Of a DNA stretch of 64,000 bases, positions 11,292-24,100 are shown in pieces (the stretch's first letter is position 1; each line of letters opens with the position of its first letter). The translations under genes and the position numbers were made by a program. The notes beneath the pieces are model-generated. The model worked only from the letters and a program-made list of their open reading frames with translations. It ran no database searches and was not told the DNA's origin. Source of the DNA: Tipula vernalis (Eukaryota > Arthropoda > Insecta > Diptera > Tipulidae); assembly GCA_958295665.1 (NCBI GenBank), contig OY282558.1:315242092-315306091 (forward strand), read 5' to 3'.

Positions 11292-12276
11292 GGCCGTGCC
11301 TGAATACTGTGATAATACCGCAATAAATAATAATTTGTGACATTTATTTGAGAAATTTTCCCCTTCGCAGACATCTTTTATTTTTACTGCCCGATCTTAA
11401 TAATAAGGATGTGATTCAAACGAATAAAAATCTGCATAAAAAGTTAAAACGTTCAATTTTTGGACATTTTATTTACGGACCAGTTAAAAATTTCTAGCTT
11501 GTATTTTACTTTTCTCTATACGCGAAACAAAAATAAAAAACGTACACGTAACAATTTTAACCAGTTCCATTTGAAACACCAAAACTATTAAAAAGTGAGG
11601 AAAATTTAATATTTTTCACTACAGTTAAAAAATGTAATTTTTTATCCGATTGAAACACAGCTTAAAAAAAATACGACTACATTATACTCCGCTACATTAC
11701 AACCCGATTATTAGTGAAATATTATCCTATAATGATGAGGAAACCAATAAACACGTAAGGATTTCTGGGGATTCGTTCCACAAAATCACAGATTTCTTTA
11801 CCACGCAAAACGCATGGATCCATAGTTACAACTTATGGCTCTTTGTGGCTTACAGGCGGGACAAGGCATAGAATGGTGGGAGTTGTTAGTAATCAAATTA
11901 TACTTTATTGCATATTATATAAAATAATATGTCTTGTTGGTTACTGTTGCTAATAAAATATTCAAATCACAATCACTAGTAAAATAGTTCACATGGATCT
12001 GTCAAAATATATCATAGGGAACGACTGTAATAATTTGAATGAGTATGTTTTATGTCAAAAATTATTACGTGCGAATATTTTACATGGTATTGACGATTGG
12101 AAATAGAGAGAAAGAACTACCTATCGGAATAAAATAAAGCTGTAACACCATACAAAAATTAGCATCAGCGCTCGCAGAACGACTGAAATATGGTTCAGTG
12201 GAAATTTTTTAAAGTTGTAATGCCGACAAATATTTTGTCTAAAATCATGGTTCCAATCGTCAATTCGGGCACGGTC
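11292..12276. mobile_element. MITE, TNA-duplicating family, copy A
   Basis: A 985-bp non-autonomous element starts GGCCGTGCCTGAAT and ends with the complement of GACCGTGCCCGAAT. It is flanked by TCA on both sides (11289-11291 and 12277-12279). The 3-bp duplication and G-rich termini suggest PIF/Harbinger, but no transposase is present. The interior holds only short frames. Confidence 0.65.
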
Positions 12277-12610
12277 TCAGAAATAATATATCTTTAAAAG
12301 CGATTTTATTAAGACAATTCACACATAATGTTTATCGATCAATATGTCGTTGAAATTTTAATCAATTAAATGTCATAAAACATCGATAAAACGCCAAAGA
12401 AAGAGTTTATATTTAAAAACTTGCTAGACATATTTTATTTTTAAATGCTGTGTAAAATTGCAAGCCAAACGTTGTTGGTAAATTATCGTACTGAAATAAA
12501 TTCAAAACGAACGGCAAATAAATGTCCAATATTTGTATCGCAATTTTCTCTTTCGTAAAGATAAAACGAAATGTTGTTGATGATTTTCAAATTTTTCCAA
12601 TTTTTGATTA

Positions 12611-13739
12611 AAGCCTGAATTTCATTACGAATTATTTACTGAGACTGTGCCCGAAACCTGTGATAAATATTTTTTAGTACACTTTTTTGACATTTATTTG
12701 AAAAACCCGCATACACCCAAATTATCACGGTCTTTTGCTACGATAATTTTTGACACAAACAGAATAATTGTTCGGTCGATATTTAACATGGTCGCCTTAG
12801 TATTTTATATCATCAAAATAAAATGTCAGCTAGTCAATGATTATGTTATCGTTTGCAGCAACATAATAATAGCAACATGATAATTTCCCATTTTCAACTG
12901 CAGCAGCTTGCTGACAATTACTTTCTTCTAGTGTATGTCAACTAAAGATTGTTATTTATATGGAATATTGATCTAGTGATTATAGAATTAATTAATCAAT
13001 TGCAATCCGTAATGGAGTTGCCTCCAATATTTTTTATTTTGCGTTGCAATTCTGATTTGAGACGACAAATGACATTCCCATTTCATGTATAAAAACCTAA
13101 TTATCGTATTATATATTTAAAAATTTTGGCGAAAATTATTGCATCATCATCCTTTTATACTATGCCCTAACAAATACAGCCCTACGCTACAATATATAAT
13201 ATTAGACGAAAGCCAATTCGATGCGTATAAAAAAAGGATTGCTTGCCATTAAAATCAAAGTACACTATGACAGAAGGGGAAATACTTCAAAGAATTATTA
13301 CACAATTCGGGCAGCGTAATAAAAATTTGTGAATGTAGGGGAATGTTTTTCAAATAAATGTCAAAAATTTGTACTAAAAAATATTTATCACAGGTTTCGG
13401 TCACAGTCTGAGAGTATTTTTTACTGAATAAAAACCTAAAAATGGAAAATGTCTCTAAAGTGACAGAAAAATGGTCTTTGTTTTTAATTTTTTTGAAAAA
13501 TTGGATTGAAAAATTGAAATATTTTTGCAGTACTGAAAAAATATACTTCGCTTCATATATTTTTCAGTAAATTTTGCCAGTATACAATACTATAAAAATG
13601 TCAGTATACTATAATAATTTTTTCCGTACTGTAAAACTGAAAAAGTGTTTTTTTTTTCTCTCACACATCACGCGAATATATATTTTTATCCCATTTTGTT
13701 TATACCGTCAGTAAATATTTCATAATGGAAATCAGGCTT
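12611..13739. mobile_element. MITE family 2, copy interrupted by MITE copy B
   Basis: The left end AAGCCTGAATTTCATTACGA (12611) and the block 13412-13739 together match the complete element at 40785-41137, including the right end ATAATGGAAATCAGGCTT. The 766-bp element at 12643-13408 separates them. The left side follows TA (12609-12610); the right flank is AA rather than TA. The copy is older than the insert it carries. Confidence 0.85.
12643..13408. mobile_element. MITE, TNA-duplicating family, copy B
   Basis: A 766-bp element with terminal inverted repeats of about 60 bp, starting GACTGTGCCCGAAACCTGTG at the left and GACTGTGACCGAAACCTGTG (complement) at the right, then a shared TAAATATTTTTTAGTACA. 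TGA flanks both sides (12640-12642 and 13409-13411). The arms differ at only a few positions. No transposase is encoded. It sits inside MITE family 2 just after TTTACTGA of that element's terminal repeat. Confidence 0.88.
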
Positions 13740-13744
13740 AAAAG

Positions 13745-15170
13745 AATTTCTTAAACTTTAACCAAATTCTATTTTTTAATTATTTATTGATTATTGTTGT
13801 CGCTTCGACGGTCCAAGGAAGGGAAAATGAAAATTTTTTTATCTTAGCTTTAAGAAGTACTTTTACAATAGTTTTTAATTAATATTATTCCCGATAGATG
13901 GTTAAATCTCTTTAATCTATAAACATAAAATGTACTCATTATTTTTTTTATTGAGCTACCAAAACGATTACGATCACCATTACAAATTTCCATTAAATTA
14001 ATTGTCAAATGTTATTTGTTTACAATTACGTGATACAATTCAAAATGGTAAGAAATTTTCTAAATTAACTTTTAACATGAATTAATTAATTAAGTGTTTC
14101 AGGTTGGATTTATTTACTGGAAGCTGTAATTATAACTAACAAATTAACAAGATAAGTATTTAAATAAGAAAGTAAGAGTTTAAATTAATAAGTTTTACTA
14201 TTTGATTTCAGGTAAACATTACAGCAAAATAATGGAAATACTGATCGAGTTCAAGTTCAAGGATAAGTATAAAAATTTTATTTATTGTGATTAATTATTT
14301 AGTCGATGTTTTGTTTTGTTTTGCAGATGTAGAAAAATATTTGGATGACGAGCGTTCTTCTGCAATTACATGTTATCTTAAAGACACCTATCGGACAATT
14401 GTTGGAATTTGGAAGGTGAGTTAACGGTAGGAAAATATTTCTTCAATAAATTATAACATTACCTCGGGATACAAATCAAAAAATTTGTTAAATGAGATGA
14501 AAAATTTGTGATATGATGGATTATCACATTTATTATCAACATAAGAAAAAAATCGTCCTCTCGATTTTTAGAAAATCTGTTTCGCAGTTTTCTCCTCCAC
14601 TGCAACTTCTTATATTCTAGATTCAAAAATTAACACAAACTGCTTATTACTAAAATCTATCTTTGTACAAAGATTCGTCCAAAACTATCAATATTTGTGA
14701 GCAAGGGAAGCAAAATAAAATAATAAAAATGTATGAGTGGAAGGTCAGGAGGAGAAATGACGGTCGGATAAAAGGACGGAAACACCTGTTTATGTGTAGG
14801 GTTCTAAATCGGCATCTTGTATTATTTTTATACTAAAAAAGATGACAATCATGCGATATTTGTATCAACAATTGAAATAGCTTCGAAGTTAATTAAAATC
14901 GGCCAATTCAACTGTTAATGAACAAAAAATCATCCTTTACCTAAAAATAAACTCAACTTAACTGATGTTGCATGCTTGCAAAATATGCCATACTCATTAT
15001 TTAAAATAAACGCTGTTTCGCCTTATACTAAAATTATGTCTGCTGAAACTTGGCCTAATGGAGGATAAAGCCAAAGTGTCGGCTTAGTCCATCTCTTATC
15101 GGGCTTATCGCTGCCAACTAGTATCTTCAAAATGTCTTCTTAAGAATAAGTCATATTATATATAGAATAA
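13745..15170. other. no firm gene; possible mini-exon at 14328-14416
   Basis: Mostly AT-rich sequence. A stretch at 14328-14416 is preceded by a pyrimidine tract and TTGCAG and followed by AAG|GTGAGT. In one frame it encodes 29 residues without a stop (VEKYLDDERSSAITCYLKD...). Similar donor-like GATAAGTAT strings occur at 14150, 14260 and around 31010 and 31105. No protein family is recognised. Confidence 0.3.
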
Positions 15171-15179
15171 GTCATATTA

Positions 15180-15990
15180 TAAAGCCGAAATTGTTGTTTA
15201 TCTGAGGATGAAAAAGATGTGATTCGTATTGATGCTAGTAGTGCTGAATTTATATAGGTCAATTTTGAATATAATAACTCTGTTTTGTTTTCGGTTATAT
15301 CAATTTATAGCTTATAGATCCTCCATTAAGGATCTTATTAATATTTTACTAGAGATTAAATCTAAAAATTTAACGGCTTTTGGTGGTATCAACTTAGATA
15401 TTTTTTAATTTCCACCCTCCTCCATTGATTACATGTTCATAATGGCCTCTCACGGCCTTAAGTCGCTGACAAATAAGCCAACCCGAATTAAAAACAATAT
15501 CCACCTGCATTGATCACTTGTTTTTTAGGATTCACTGAAGTTTGGGTTTAGTTACGGAGCTGACATTACAAAACCTCTTCAATTTTTAAATATCGTTAAT
15601 TATTGGAATTTGTATATATTTCTGTAGGTCTAATCCTTACCCATCCGAATCTAAACGAATATCAAACTTATTAGTTATTCGAATTTAATTAAAGTTTTAA
15701 ACGAAGCAAGTAAATATTCTGTCTACTCTCAAACTGATGTAACGAGTGCTCTCGAGTGATCTCTTAAAATTTTATGTTGTTGAAAATACTTCGTTGGTTG
15801 AGATTACAGCGAAAGGTAGAATTATCAAGCCATGTCTTCCCTTGTTAGAAAAATTAGGTTTAAAAATAAACTTTCGAAAAATCTCAATAATAATTTAAAT
15901 GATCCCTACTTTACAAACCGAGTTAAGGCACTAATAAAAGGAAATATTTTTGCCCAAAGCTAATTATTTTATTAATAACTTTCAAGCGTC
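15180..15990 (+). pseudogene. LINE endonuclease (EEP) relic
   Basis: Frames on the plus strand read YNNSVLFSVISIY, then ILLEIKSKNLTAFGGINLDI (the GDxNxD-type block of apurinic-like endonucleases with the first Asp missing), then IMASHGLKSLTNKPTRI and a Cys-Ile-Asp-His-like region. Later KLSKNLNNNLNDPYFTNRVKAL resembles the linker that precedes LINE reverse transcriptase. Many frameshifts and stops are present. In family members this domain nicks target DNA. No downstream reverse transcriptase on the same strand is readable. Confidence 0.6.
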
Positions 15991-16729
15991 AATAGTACCA
16001 TTAAACAAAGTTGAACATTAGTCGATTAGATGTTAAATAAAGAAAATTTAAACGCTCAAATTGAAGAAATATCTCCATTGATTAAAATGCTTTAGTAACC
16101 TCATCACTTCGTAAATGTTGCCTTAAATTTGAAACAATCCATTAAGTAATTCTGAATTAAAATCGTATGTTTTTAGATACATTGCAGACAAAGATCAAAG
16201 TTATTGTATCACTCGTATCGCTTCGACTGATAGACGTACCACAAATGTTACAAGGGGTGACAAAGGTCTCAAAACACCTATAAAATTGAATTTTTTCATT
16301 TATTTTAAACAAAATATTTTTTGTAGATTGCATTTCTGGTGATTTCTAGATTTTTTTTCGTAATTTGTTTCTCTGGATTTCAATTAGGTATTCTGGATTT
16401 TAAAATTTCTATATCTTTTTCAGGCTAAATTTGTAATCTCTTAACTTCGGCCGCACTTTGATAATTATGTTTCCGGACTTCAGTTTTCGGGATTATTTTT
16501 AGTTTCTGTATTTTTGTTTAGTTAAGGCAGCAAACCTATCAAATAGCAATAAACAAAAAAACACGGAAAACACCCACAAAATTTGATGATATTAATGTTT
16601 ACAATTTAATTTAAGAAATAAATTCAGTGGTTTTAAATATTTTCCTTTAACTGCCTAAGGCTGTATTTTTGAATCTTTTCTATAAAGAAAATTCACAAGA
16701 TGTAATCAAATCTCCTAAACTAATTAAAT

Positions 16730-17200
16730 ACAAACTTTTGATTGAGATTTAATCTATAAGTAGGCTTAAGTTAGATTGTTCCCTATTTAGCGGGTTATTT
16801 TAACAATCCTTAACTTCATTTGTTGACGTTTAGCTTCGTTCTGCTTTTTCCATGTATGCCTTCTATCTAACCGCAGAATGGTATTGTTTAGTATCACAGG
16901 CGGACAGGTACAAGTTTGCGGAGTACGAATGTAATGTGGGCCGATTGACGCTCGATGACCTTAATTCTCAATTTCGTGGGGTTTTGATGCATAAACATGA
17001 TTGCTTTTTCATCCGCAAATGTTGAAACTTTTACATATTTTGATGTTATTATGTCTGCTGCTAGCACATTGCCTTGTGGAATCCCAGCGATTTCTTATAA
17101 ATTGGTGGATTCGCTGCTATATTTTACAAAACACTTTCGATCAAGCAGAAAAACTTTTCGATAACGGTCTTCCATGTTTGTGAATAAGTCTTTTATGACA
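16730..17200 (-). pseudogene. LINE (jockey-like) reverse transcriptase relic
   Basis: On the minus strand one reads IAGIPQGNVLAADI (the IPQGSVLGP block), VSTFADEKAIM (the FADD box with the second Asp changed to Glu), SAHITFVLRKL and LDRRHTWKKQNEAKRQQMKL, the order seen after the catalytic core in jockey-like elements. Stops and frameshifts are frequent. It lies on the opposite strand from the nearby endonuclease relic, so the two are unlikely to be one element unless an inversion occurred. Confidence 0.65.
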
Positions 17201-17204
17201 CGCA

Positions 17205-18015
17205 CTTTATCGAAAGCTCGCGCAATGTGTAAAAACGCTGCAGAGTATTACTTTTTTTCGCAATTTGAATTTACTTTTCTTTCTACTTTAGCATGTTTTG
17301 GAATCATTGAAATTTGCGAAATTTTTCATGTTTCAGGCAAGTAACCTGTTCTTATTATACGGTTGGAAATATATGTCATTCATATGACGTATGTGAATTT
17401 TGTACTAAATCTATCTTAAAAATAAAAAAAAACCCACAGAAAATAATCTGTTGCTTCGGTCGCTGTGAGTTCACCTGAGATAATGTTGAACCACTGAAGG
17501 CCTTCTTCAGGTTTTTGATTGCATTATTTAAATTTTATTTAAGTGTGGGCGTAGTTGCCATTGCCTGCCCATTGAGCGTTTTATCATTAACATCTACTGA
17601 ATATTCTGAGTCGGTTTTTCCAACTTTAAGTAAACTGAGCTGCAATTTGTTTTGTAGACTTGAATTAAAATAGAATGTGGATCCGTCAGGAGTTTAGGTG
17701 GCGGTAGTTTTAAAACATATTTCAACTTTTAAGTATTTAAGTTTTAAATACTGATATCAATGAACTAAGTGAAGGAAAATTTTATGAAAATTTGGCTTTT
17801 CGACAAACGGCCTTCACACTCATTTGGCTTTTCAGCGGTGTATCTTTCGACATTTGGCCTTTCAACATCAAAAACGAAATTTTGTAACCTCCCTCAAATT
17901 GATTCATACATAATTTCAATATAAATAATCAACTAACAATTGAACAATTGATTACTACTTCGATAACTTATAAATTCATTAATTTTTGCCAAACAATGTG
18001 AAAAATAAAATATAA
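17205..18015. other. no gene seen
   Basis: AT-rich sequence with no supported feature. Confidence 0.5.
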
Positions 18016-18019
18016 AGGG

Positions 18020-18330
18020 CTGAAACGTCATGAGGTGATCAGAACTTCGGTCAATTCAACTATCAAACCAATACCTAACTGAACCTCTAAAGTGAGTCTT
18101 CAGCACAACCTCCAATTCAATTTAGAACTAAGCCTCCAACTCAATCGCAATCACCAAATTAACCGCCAACCCAACCCTCAACTCAATCTAAAAATCAACC
18201 CCAAATCAACCCTTAAATAATTATTCAACCGAGCAACTCACTCAACCCCAATGCAAGCTAACAAAACCCTAACTCAACTTTAGCTCAACTTAGCTCAAAC
18301 CAAATCTCAACCATTCGCTCAACTCGACAC
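18020..18330. repeat. degenerate CAACTCAACC-type simple repeat
   Basis: A strand-biased, C- and A-rich tract made of variants of CAACTCAA and CAACCC. A related tract recurs at 20985-21120. Confidence 0.75.
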
Positions 18331-18539
18331 TTAATGTTCAACCCATTTTCAAGATCAACCTGATTCGCGAGCTGCATACGTGTATGAACTCAAGTAAACC
18401 TAACGTCACACTAAACCCTAAACTCTCCCCCCAAATTAATCTCAAATCGAACTTCTCACTCAAATCTAACTCAAATTTAATTCGTACCGTAGTCGCCATC
18501 ATACCATAATAGCAACGTACAATCATAACCTTAAACAAT

Positions 18540-18890
18540 CATTCTATCATATCATTATTCTATTATAAAATCATACCATTATGACTCTATACTATTAAAC
18601 CATCATACAATCATAATAACGTACCATAGTAATGTTGAACCATCATAACGTCATACCATGGTTAAATAGTATGTCTTACCCTCAATCAACCAAACCTTCA
18701 TACCATCATACCATCGTAACATCGTACCATCATATTATCATACCACCATATAATCATACCGTCGTACTCTCAGGACATGATATCATCATACTATTCAACC
18801 GTCATACCATTATATTGCCAAACCATCGTACTATCACACCATCATTATAGAGTAAATACCGCTATACCATCAAACATATATCATAACGAG
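18540..18890. repeat. degenerate ATCATACC minisatellite
   Basis: About 350 bp of variants of CATCATACCAT with no fixed period. A short related tract occurs at 19665-19715. Confidence 0.8.
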
Positions 18891-18990
18891 TGGTCCATGT
18901 AACATTTGCAATTTACTTTGGCTCTAAATTTAAAGACCAATGAATATTTTTTAAAGCGGTTTGTTTTATCAGAAAGAGTATACATTACCA

Positions 18991-19349
18991 TTAAGTATTG
19001 AACTCAATTTCGTTCAAATGACTTCCACGGCTGACTTTACAGTACCCCATTATGTCAACCGAATTTTTCAAAACATTTTCGATTGTATGGGCTCGTATCT
19101 CATCAATGGCAACTTCTATTTTATCTTCTAAATATTGGATAGTCTCAGGATGGTTAGCGTAACACTTACCCTGAATAGCTCCCCACAAAAAAAAATAAAT
19201 CCTTTACAAATTGATCCACAAATTGAATGTAGGCATTTCATTTCTACTGAATTTCCACGTAAATTTCTTAAAGTTTGGGTAGAAGTCTCACCACTTTGAA
19301 AGAAAGTTTTCAATATATCCCAATTTTGTTCAAGCGTAAAGCGACCCAT
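18991..19349 (-). pseudogene. internally deleted mariner-related transposase
   Basis: The minus strand begins MGRFTLEQNWDILKTFFQSG at 19349, matching an N-terminal helix-turn-helix start of a mariner-related family. After about 40 codons it jumps to LWGAIQGKCYANHPETIQYL and ends RGSHLNEIEFNT-stop at 18991, the C-terminus of the same family. The whole DDE core between is missing and a frameshift separates the halves. It is the kind of internally deleted copy that could be moved in trans. The scrap at 10690-10837 has a related C-terminus. Confidence 0.6.
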
Positions 19350-19719
19350 TTCGTAAATGTGAAACATTAAACTAATTGTACGAATAACGTCAATTAAAAT
19401 TGCAAACTCTTGATGAACCACCTGTTACAACTCTCGCCAATTTACATTAAATATCTGGCCAGAACGTGCTGACAAAGCAAAAATTCTCATTTTTAAAGAG
19501 TAATATAATTCTTGGCCCTGATTGGCCTCTTTATTTTTCTGATTTAGCAAATCGAAAATATTGGGATTGTCATAAACAATTAATATATTTGGCAAAAAAA
19601 AGCCGAAAATATCAATTTATTTACAGACAGACAAATTAATTCTTAATATCATATGTACCATCTTTCCAAGATACCACAATACCATCGTACCGTCATACCA
19701 TCATACCATCTTACCTTTT

Positions 19720-20850
19720 ACATTGCAAATTGAACATATCGCATTTTAAATTGAACCTTTAGCAAATTATAAGATTGGCCAATTAAGATGGAGCTTGGCT
19801 ATTCCTTAACTGATTTTTATGAAATTTGACCTGTGCGTTGGAAATAGGTTTCTAAAATGATTTTTAGATGGATTTCTGACATATGGCCAATTAGGACGGA
19901 ATTTGGCTATTTCATGGAAATGGGATTCTAGAAATATATTTGGATAAAGTTCTGGAATATGGTCAGTAAGAATATAACTTAGCTATTTGTAACCGATTAT
20001 GATGAATTTTGACGTTTCCAATGAACAGAACGAAATGTGACCCAACAGTTATTTGTAGACGTGGTTGTATCAATAAGGCTTCTACAAAGTTGTCTGTTTA
20101 GGTTTCTGTGCATCATGCTGCTATTAAGGTTTCTTTGAGACAGTGTAAACGTACTATTTCAATCAATATTATCTCCGTAATAAAGTTTCGGTTAGAAACT
20201 TTTTTCGCCAATACTTCGTTTTAAACTTTGGGTTATGTTTTCTGAGTATTTGCTGTTAGAGCTGTAAGTTTAGAAAAATATAATATATGGCGGATACGCG
20301 CCGTAGTATTGAAACTACTAACGGTATTTTAGGGTTTTAGAATTAGAAACATTATTTTTAATCATCATTTCCAATCACGAATTTCATTATAATCGGTTAA
20401 GGTATAGCAAAGTTCCAACCTACTGGGCCATATTCCAGAACATTATCTCCCATTATCATCGCACGCGTAAAATTCTTCTAAAATCGGTTCAGAAATAGAT
20501 AAGTTCTATCCTGATTAGACATATTCCAGAATTAATTGGTTGAGAAATAGGTAAGTTCTATCATATTTAGCCATATTCCAGAACTTCATCTAAAACTCTT
20601 TTTAGAATCCCATTTCCAACGCACATATCAAATTTCATCATAATCGGTTGATAAATAGGCAAGTTCCATCATACTTTGTCATATTCCAGAACTTCATACA
20701 TGGCCATATTCCAGAGTTTCATCCAGAACTCATTTTAAAATACATTTTCCATCAGTTAAGAAATAGATAAGTTCCGTCCTAATTGCCCATTCATTTAATT
20801 TGCTAAATGTTTAATTTGAAATGTAAAGGTTCAATTTGAGGTTTGAGATA
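19720..20850. repeat. inverted array of ~100-bp units
   Basis: Units carrying variants of ATGGAACTTGCCTATTTCTC, AACCGATTATGATGAAATTT, GTGCGTTGGAAATGGGATTC and AAGTTCTGGAATATGGCCA occur about three times in the left arm (19730-20035) and about four times, inverted, in the right arm (20365-20835). The arms' outer ends also pair (AAATTGAACCTTTA). A central unrelated stretch of about 330 bp lies between. This is the shape of fold-back elements. Confidence 0.7.
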
Positions 20851-20984
20851 TTAACTGTGACCTTTCTTAAGTCTTAAGCAATATTTGTGTAAGGTTAGGT
20901 TCAATTCGGCTAACTCGTCTGGATTTACAAACACTCACGTTTTTTATAGATTGCTCAACAGCTCACTAAACACTGGTCTAACAC

Positions 20985-21120
20985 CATCTCAATCCCAATT
21001 GCTCACTATATCTTAACCCAACCCCAACTCAACTCCAACTCAACTTGAACTCAATCCGTAAATTGGCCCTTAACTTAACCTTCAACTCAACCCCAAACTC
21101 AATACCCAACTACTCAATAT
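20985..21120. repeat. degenerate CAACTCAA simple repeat
   Basis: Same composition and motif as 18020-18330 (AACCCCAACTCAACTCCAAC). Confidence 0.65.
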
Positions 21121-21124
21121 TCAA

Positions 21125-24100
21125 ACCAGCATATATAAAAAATTGGTAAATATTTTTAGTACCAAGTATTTTAGGTAAATTCTTATGGCACGTAACCGAC
21201 CCTCTTGACGCACAGGTTCCAAAAGCTTTTCAAATCTCGCCATTGACCATAGAAAAAGATTGGCAAAAAAAAATTCTAAATCAAACAAGCCGTTCTCGAG
21301 ATACCATGGGTACAGACATCCAGACATCCAGACAGACGGACGGACATTTTTTGTTTTTGCTTGTTTAGATTCAGGGACTTCCAAAACGTCGAGAAAAGTG
21401 ATTTTAAACAAACTGTCTTTTTGGTCTTTTTAGACCAAAGTAAATCACAGAATTTGTGCCTTTTTCTTAATAGAGTTTAATATTTATCTGTTTTTTTGAT
21501 TGTATTAGTGACAGCATTAAACCGGCCCTTCACAATTTTTATAAATTTATTGAGTATCTTCACTGAGGTGCCGTCAAAATGTTGTTTTACTTATTAGCAA
21601 CTTCAAACGAAACCACTTTTAAGAATTCAAATAATATTCTTTAGCCAAAATGCTGCAGGTGGTGACATCTGGACTAAGTTTGCGAAACAATTTTCTATCC
21701 CCCACAATTGAAAGGATCTATCTAAAGAACAAATGTGATACATGACATTGTAGCTTTATTGATCAAATGTAGGTTCCATGGGGGGGACCAAATCAAAATG
21801 TAAAGATCTTTAATATTTATTACTTTCAAGTGGTTTTGTGAAATCTGTCGTTAAAAATTTACCAACAACAACATTTGTACTCATACACGAGTAGGTAATT
21901 TTCATATGTACCTCGCCATAAAAATATGACTCCCTCTATAAAACACATTAAAAATGTAAACATCTATAAATTTAATTTGTCGAGGGTGTATGGTAAAAAT
22001 AAAATGTGGTGGATACTCTTTTACTTCAACAATATATTATATTTTGCATTTCTTAAATTACAAAAACCAAAAAAAAAATAAAAAAATTATAATATTATAT
22101 TCCTTAATCTAAAATTAAATTAATTTTTGTGTGTAATATGGGGATCGTTGAATAGTAAAATAATAAAATATAAACACAAAAAAAAAACTTAAAACGTGAC
22201 TTTACAATATTTAAACTTATTAGTGAAAATAAAATGGTTTTATAAAACTGAGAATATAAACTGAATACATAAACATATATGTACACAAACTGTATGCAAT
22301 CACGAAAGAAATGCCTTGTAACATAAAAAAAAATTAAAGTATTTTATGCACTTTAATAACAACCTGTGATGATGCTCCGAAGATTGAGTGGTTTTCTCAA
22401 AATATTTACAAAAAATGATTTCCTATCTGCGTTTGTACGTAACAAATAATTTTTATTGTTCAATAATCCACGTATTATTGCAAAATAAAAACATGGAAAA
22501 TCTTAATATAAAAACGACATGAATTCTCCCTTTTCAATTATAAAGCCATAAATTTTATTTTATGTTTTTCCCATTTTTCAAACCCAATCTATACCAAAAT
22601 GTTATTTCTACATAATTTACGTACGCGCATGGTTAATAATGGCGTTGTGGGTTAAAAACTTTAAATGCAGCAAAATTGTTACATGGATGCCTACATATAA
22701 TTTTGCCCAAAAAATGTGTGTTATCTTAAATATTTTTTTGTTATTATACATTTAAAATTAAATAAAAATTGGTTTTATTGCAGTAATTTAAGTTTTAACG
22801 ATGTGATCAAAGGTCGTACACATAATTATAATGTAGTTTGTTGGAGGCGTTTAAATTTCTTTATTTAAAATTTTCGTTTTTTTTTTTTTGTGTGTTAAGA
22901 TGTGTTTATAAACGAAGTAATATCGTGATTTATGTTGCAGGCACTGTCAAAATGTAATAAATTATTTAGAGATTAACTTTCTGCAGTTGTTCGTCTCTCT
23001 AAGAAATGAGATATACGGGTGAGGCTTGATAAGTTACCACCTTGATCAAAATTACAAGTCACCAATTTATATTTTTACAGAATGATTCAAAGACATATAA
23101 AATCAATCAACAGATGGTTTATTATTTATTAATAACTAAATCTATTTAAACTAATATTTATCTTTGTATAGGGCGCATCTTTTAAAATGGATACAAATAA
23201 GTTGAACAAATCATTTCTCGGTTTAAATTAGATCCCAACACTTTTCAATGGTTTTGTATTTGTTGGTGAATGTATTCCCTAAGAAAACATAAAATTAAAT
23301 TTTATTTCTTACTCTGACTTAGCTAAAAAATAAATAAAATATAGAAGTCACCCCTTTGTATCTTGTGTGTAAGTAAATCCTATCCGCCATTATTTCTATT
23401 TATGTCATCAACAGAAACATAAACCCATTGCTCATACCTAAATCGAATTATTTATTTCCATTCATTTTACCGTTTTTTTTTTTAAATATGTTAATATTGA
23501 TTTATTTATTTTCTATTCATCAAAAAAGGATTATTTGAAGTAACGTACGATATATGTAGATGATACACATAAAAAAACCTAAGAATATCCCTAAAACAAT
23601 ATATCTAAATCAAGAAGTTTAAATATCCTGCACAAAAAAATGCTTAAAAAAGGCAAATAAAAATTGAATGGGAGGAAGAGCGTTGAACTTTAATGAAGGG
23701 GAAACCTGAATTTTCTTTTTTTTAAGAATATTTGGAAAAAGGATTTTAAGTTGAAATTGAAACAAATTGATCAATCTAGATTTATTTCTATAATTTGAAT
23801 TTTTATTTTAAACTGTTATGTGTTTGGTAAGAGGGGAAATTCTTTTTTGTTATTTATTATTTGCGCCAATACTTCCTCCAAAACTATCCGTTAGTTGTTC
23901 CAAGACATTTGAGTTTAGTTTAATTTTAATTTCGAAAAAATACAAACAGATTTTAATTTACTAAATATTACCTCGACGAACTGTACCATTGCGACAGTAC
24001 AATGAACCTAAAAACAATATTATGTAACATTGAGTTATCGGTTGTCTAAATGGAAAAACTCCGAACTGCCCCTAAAGTAGATAATATACAGAGGAAGGCC

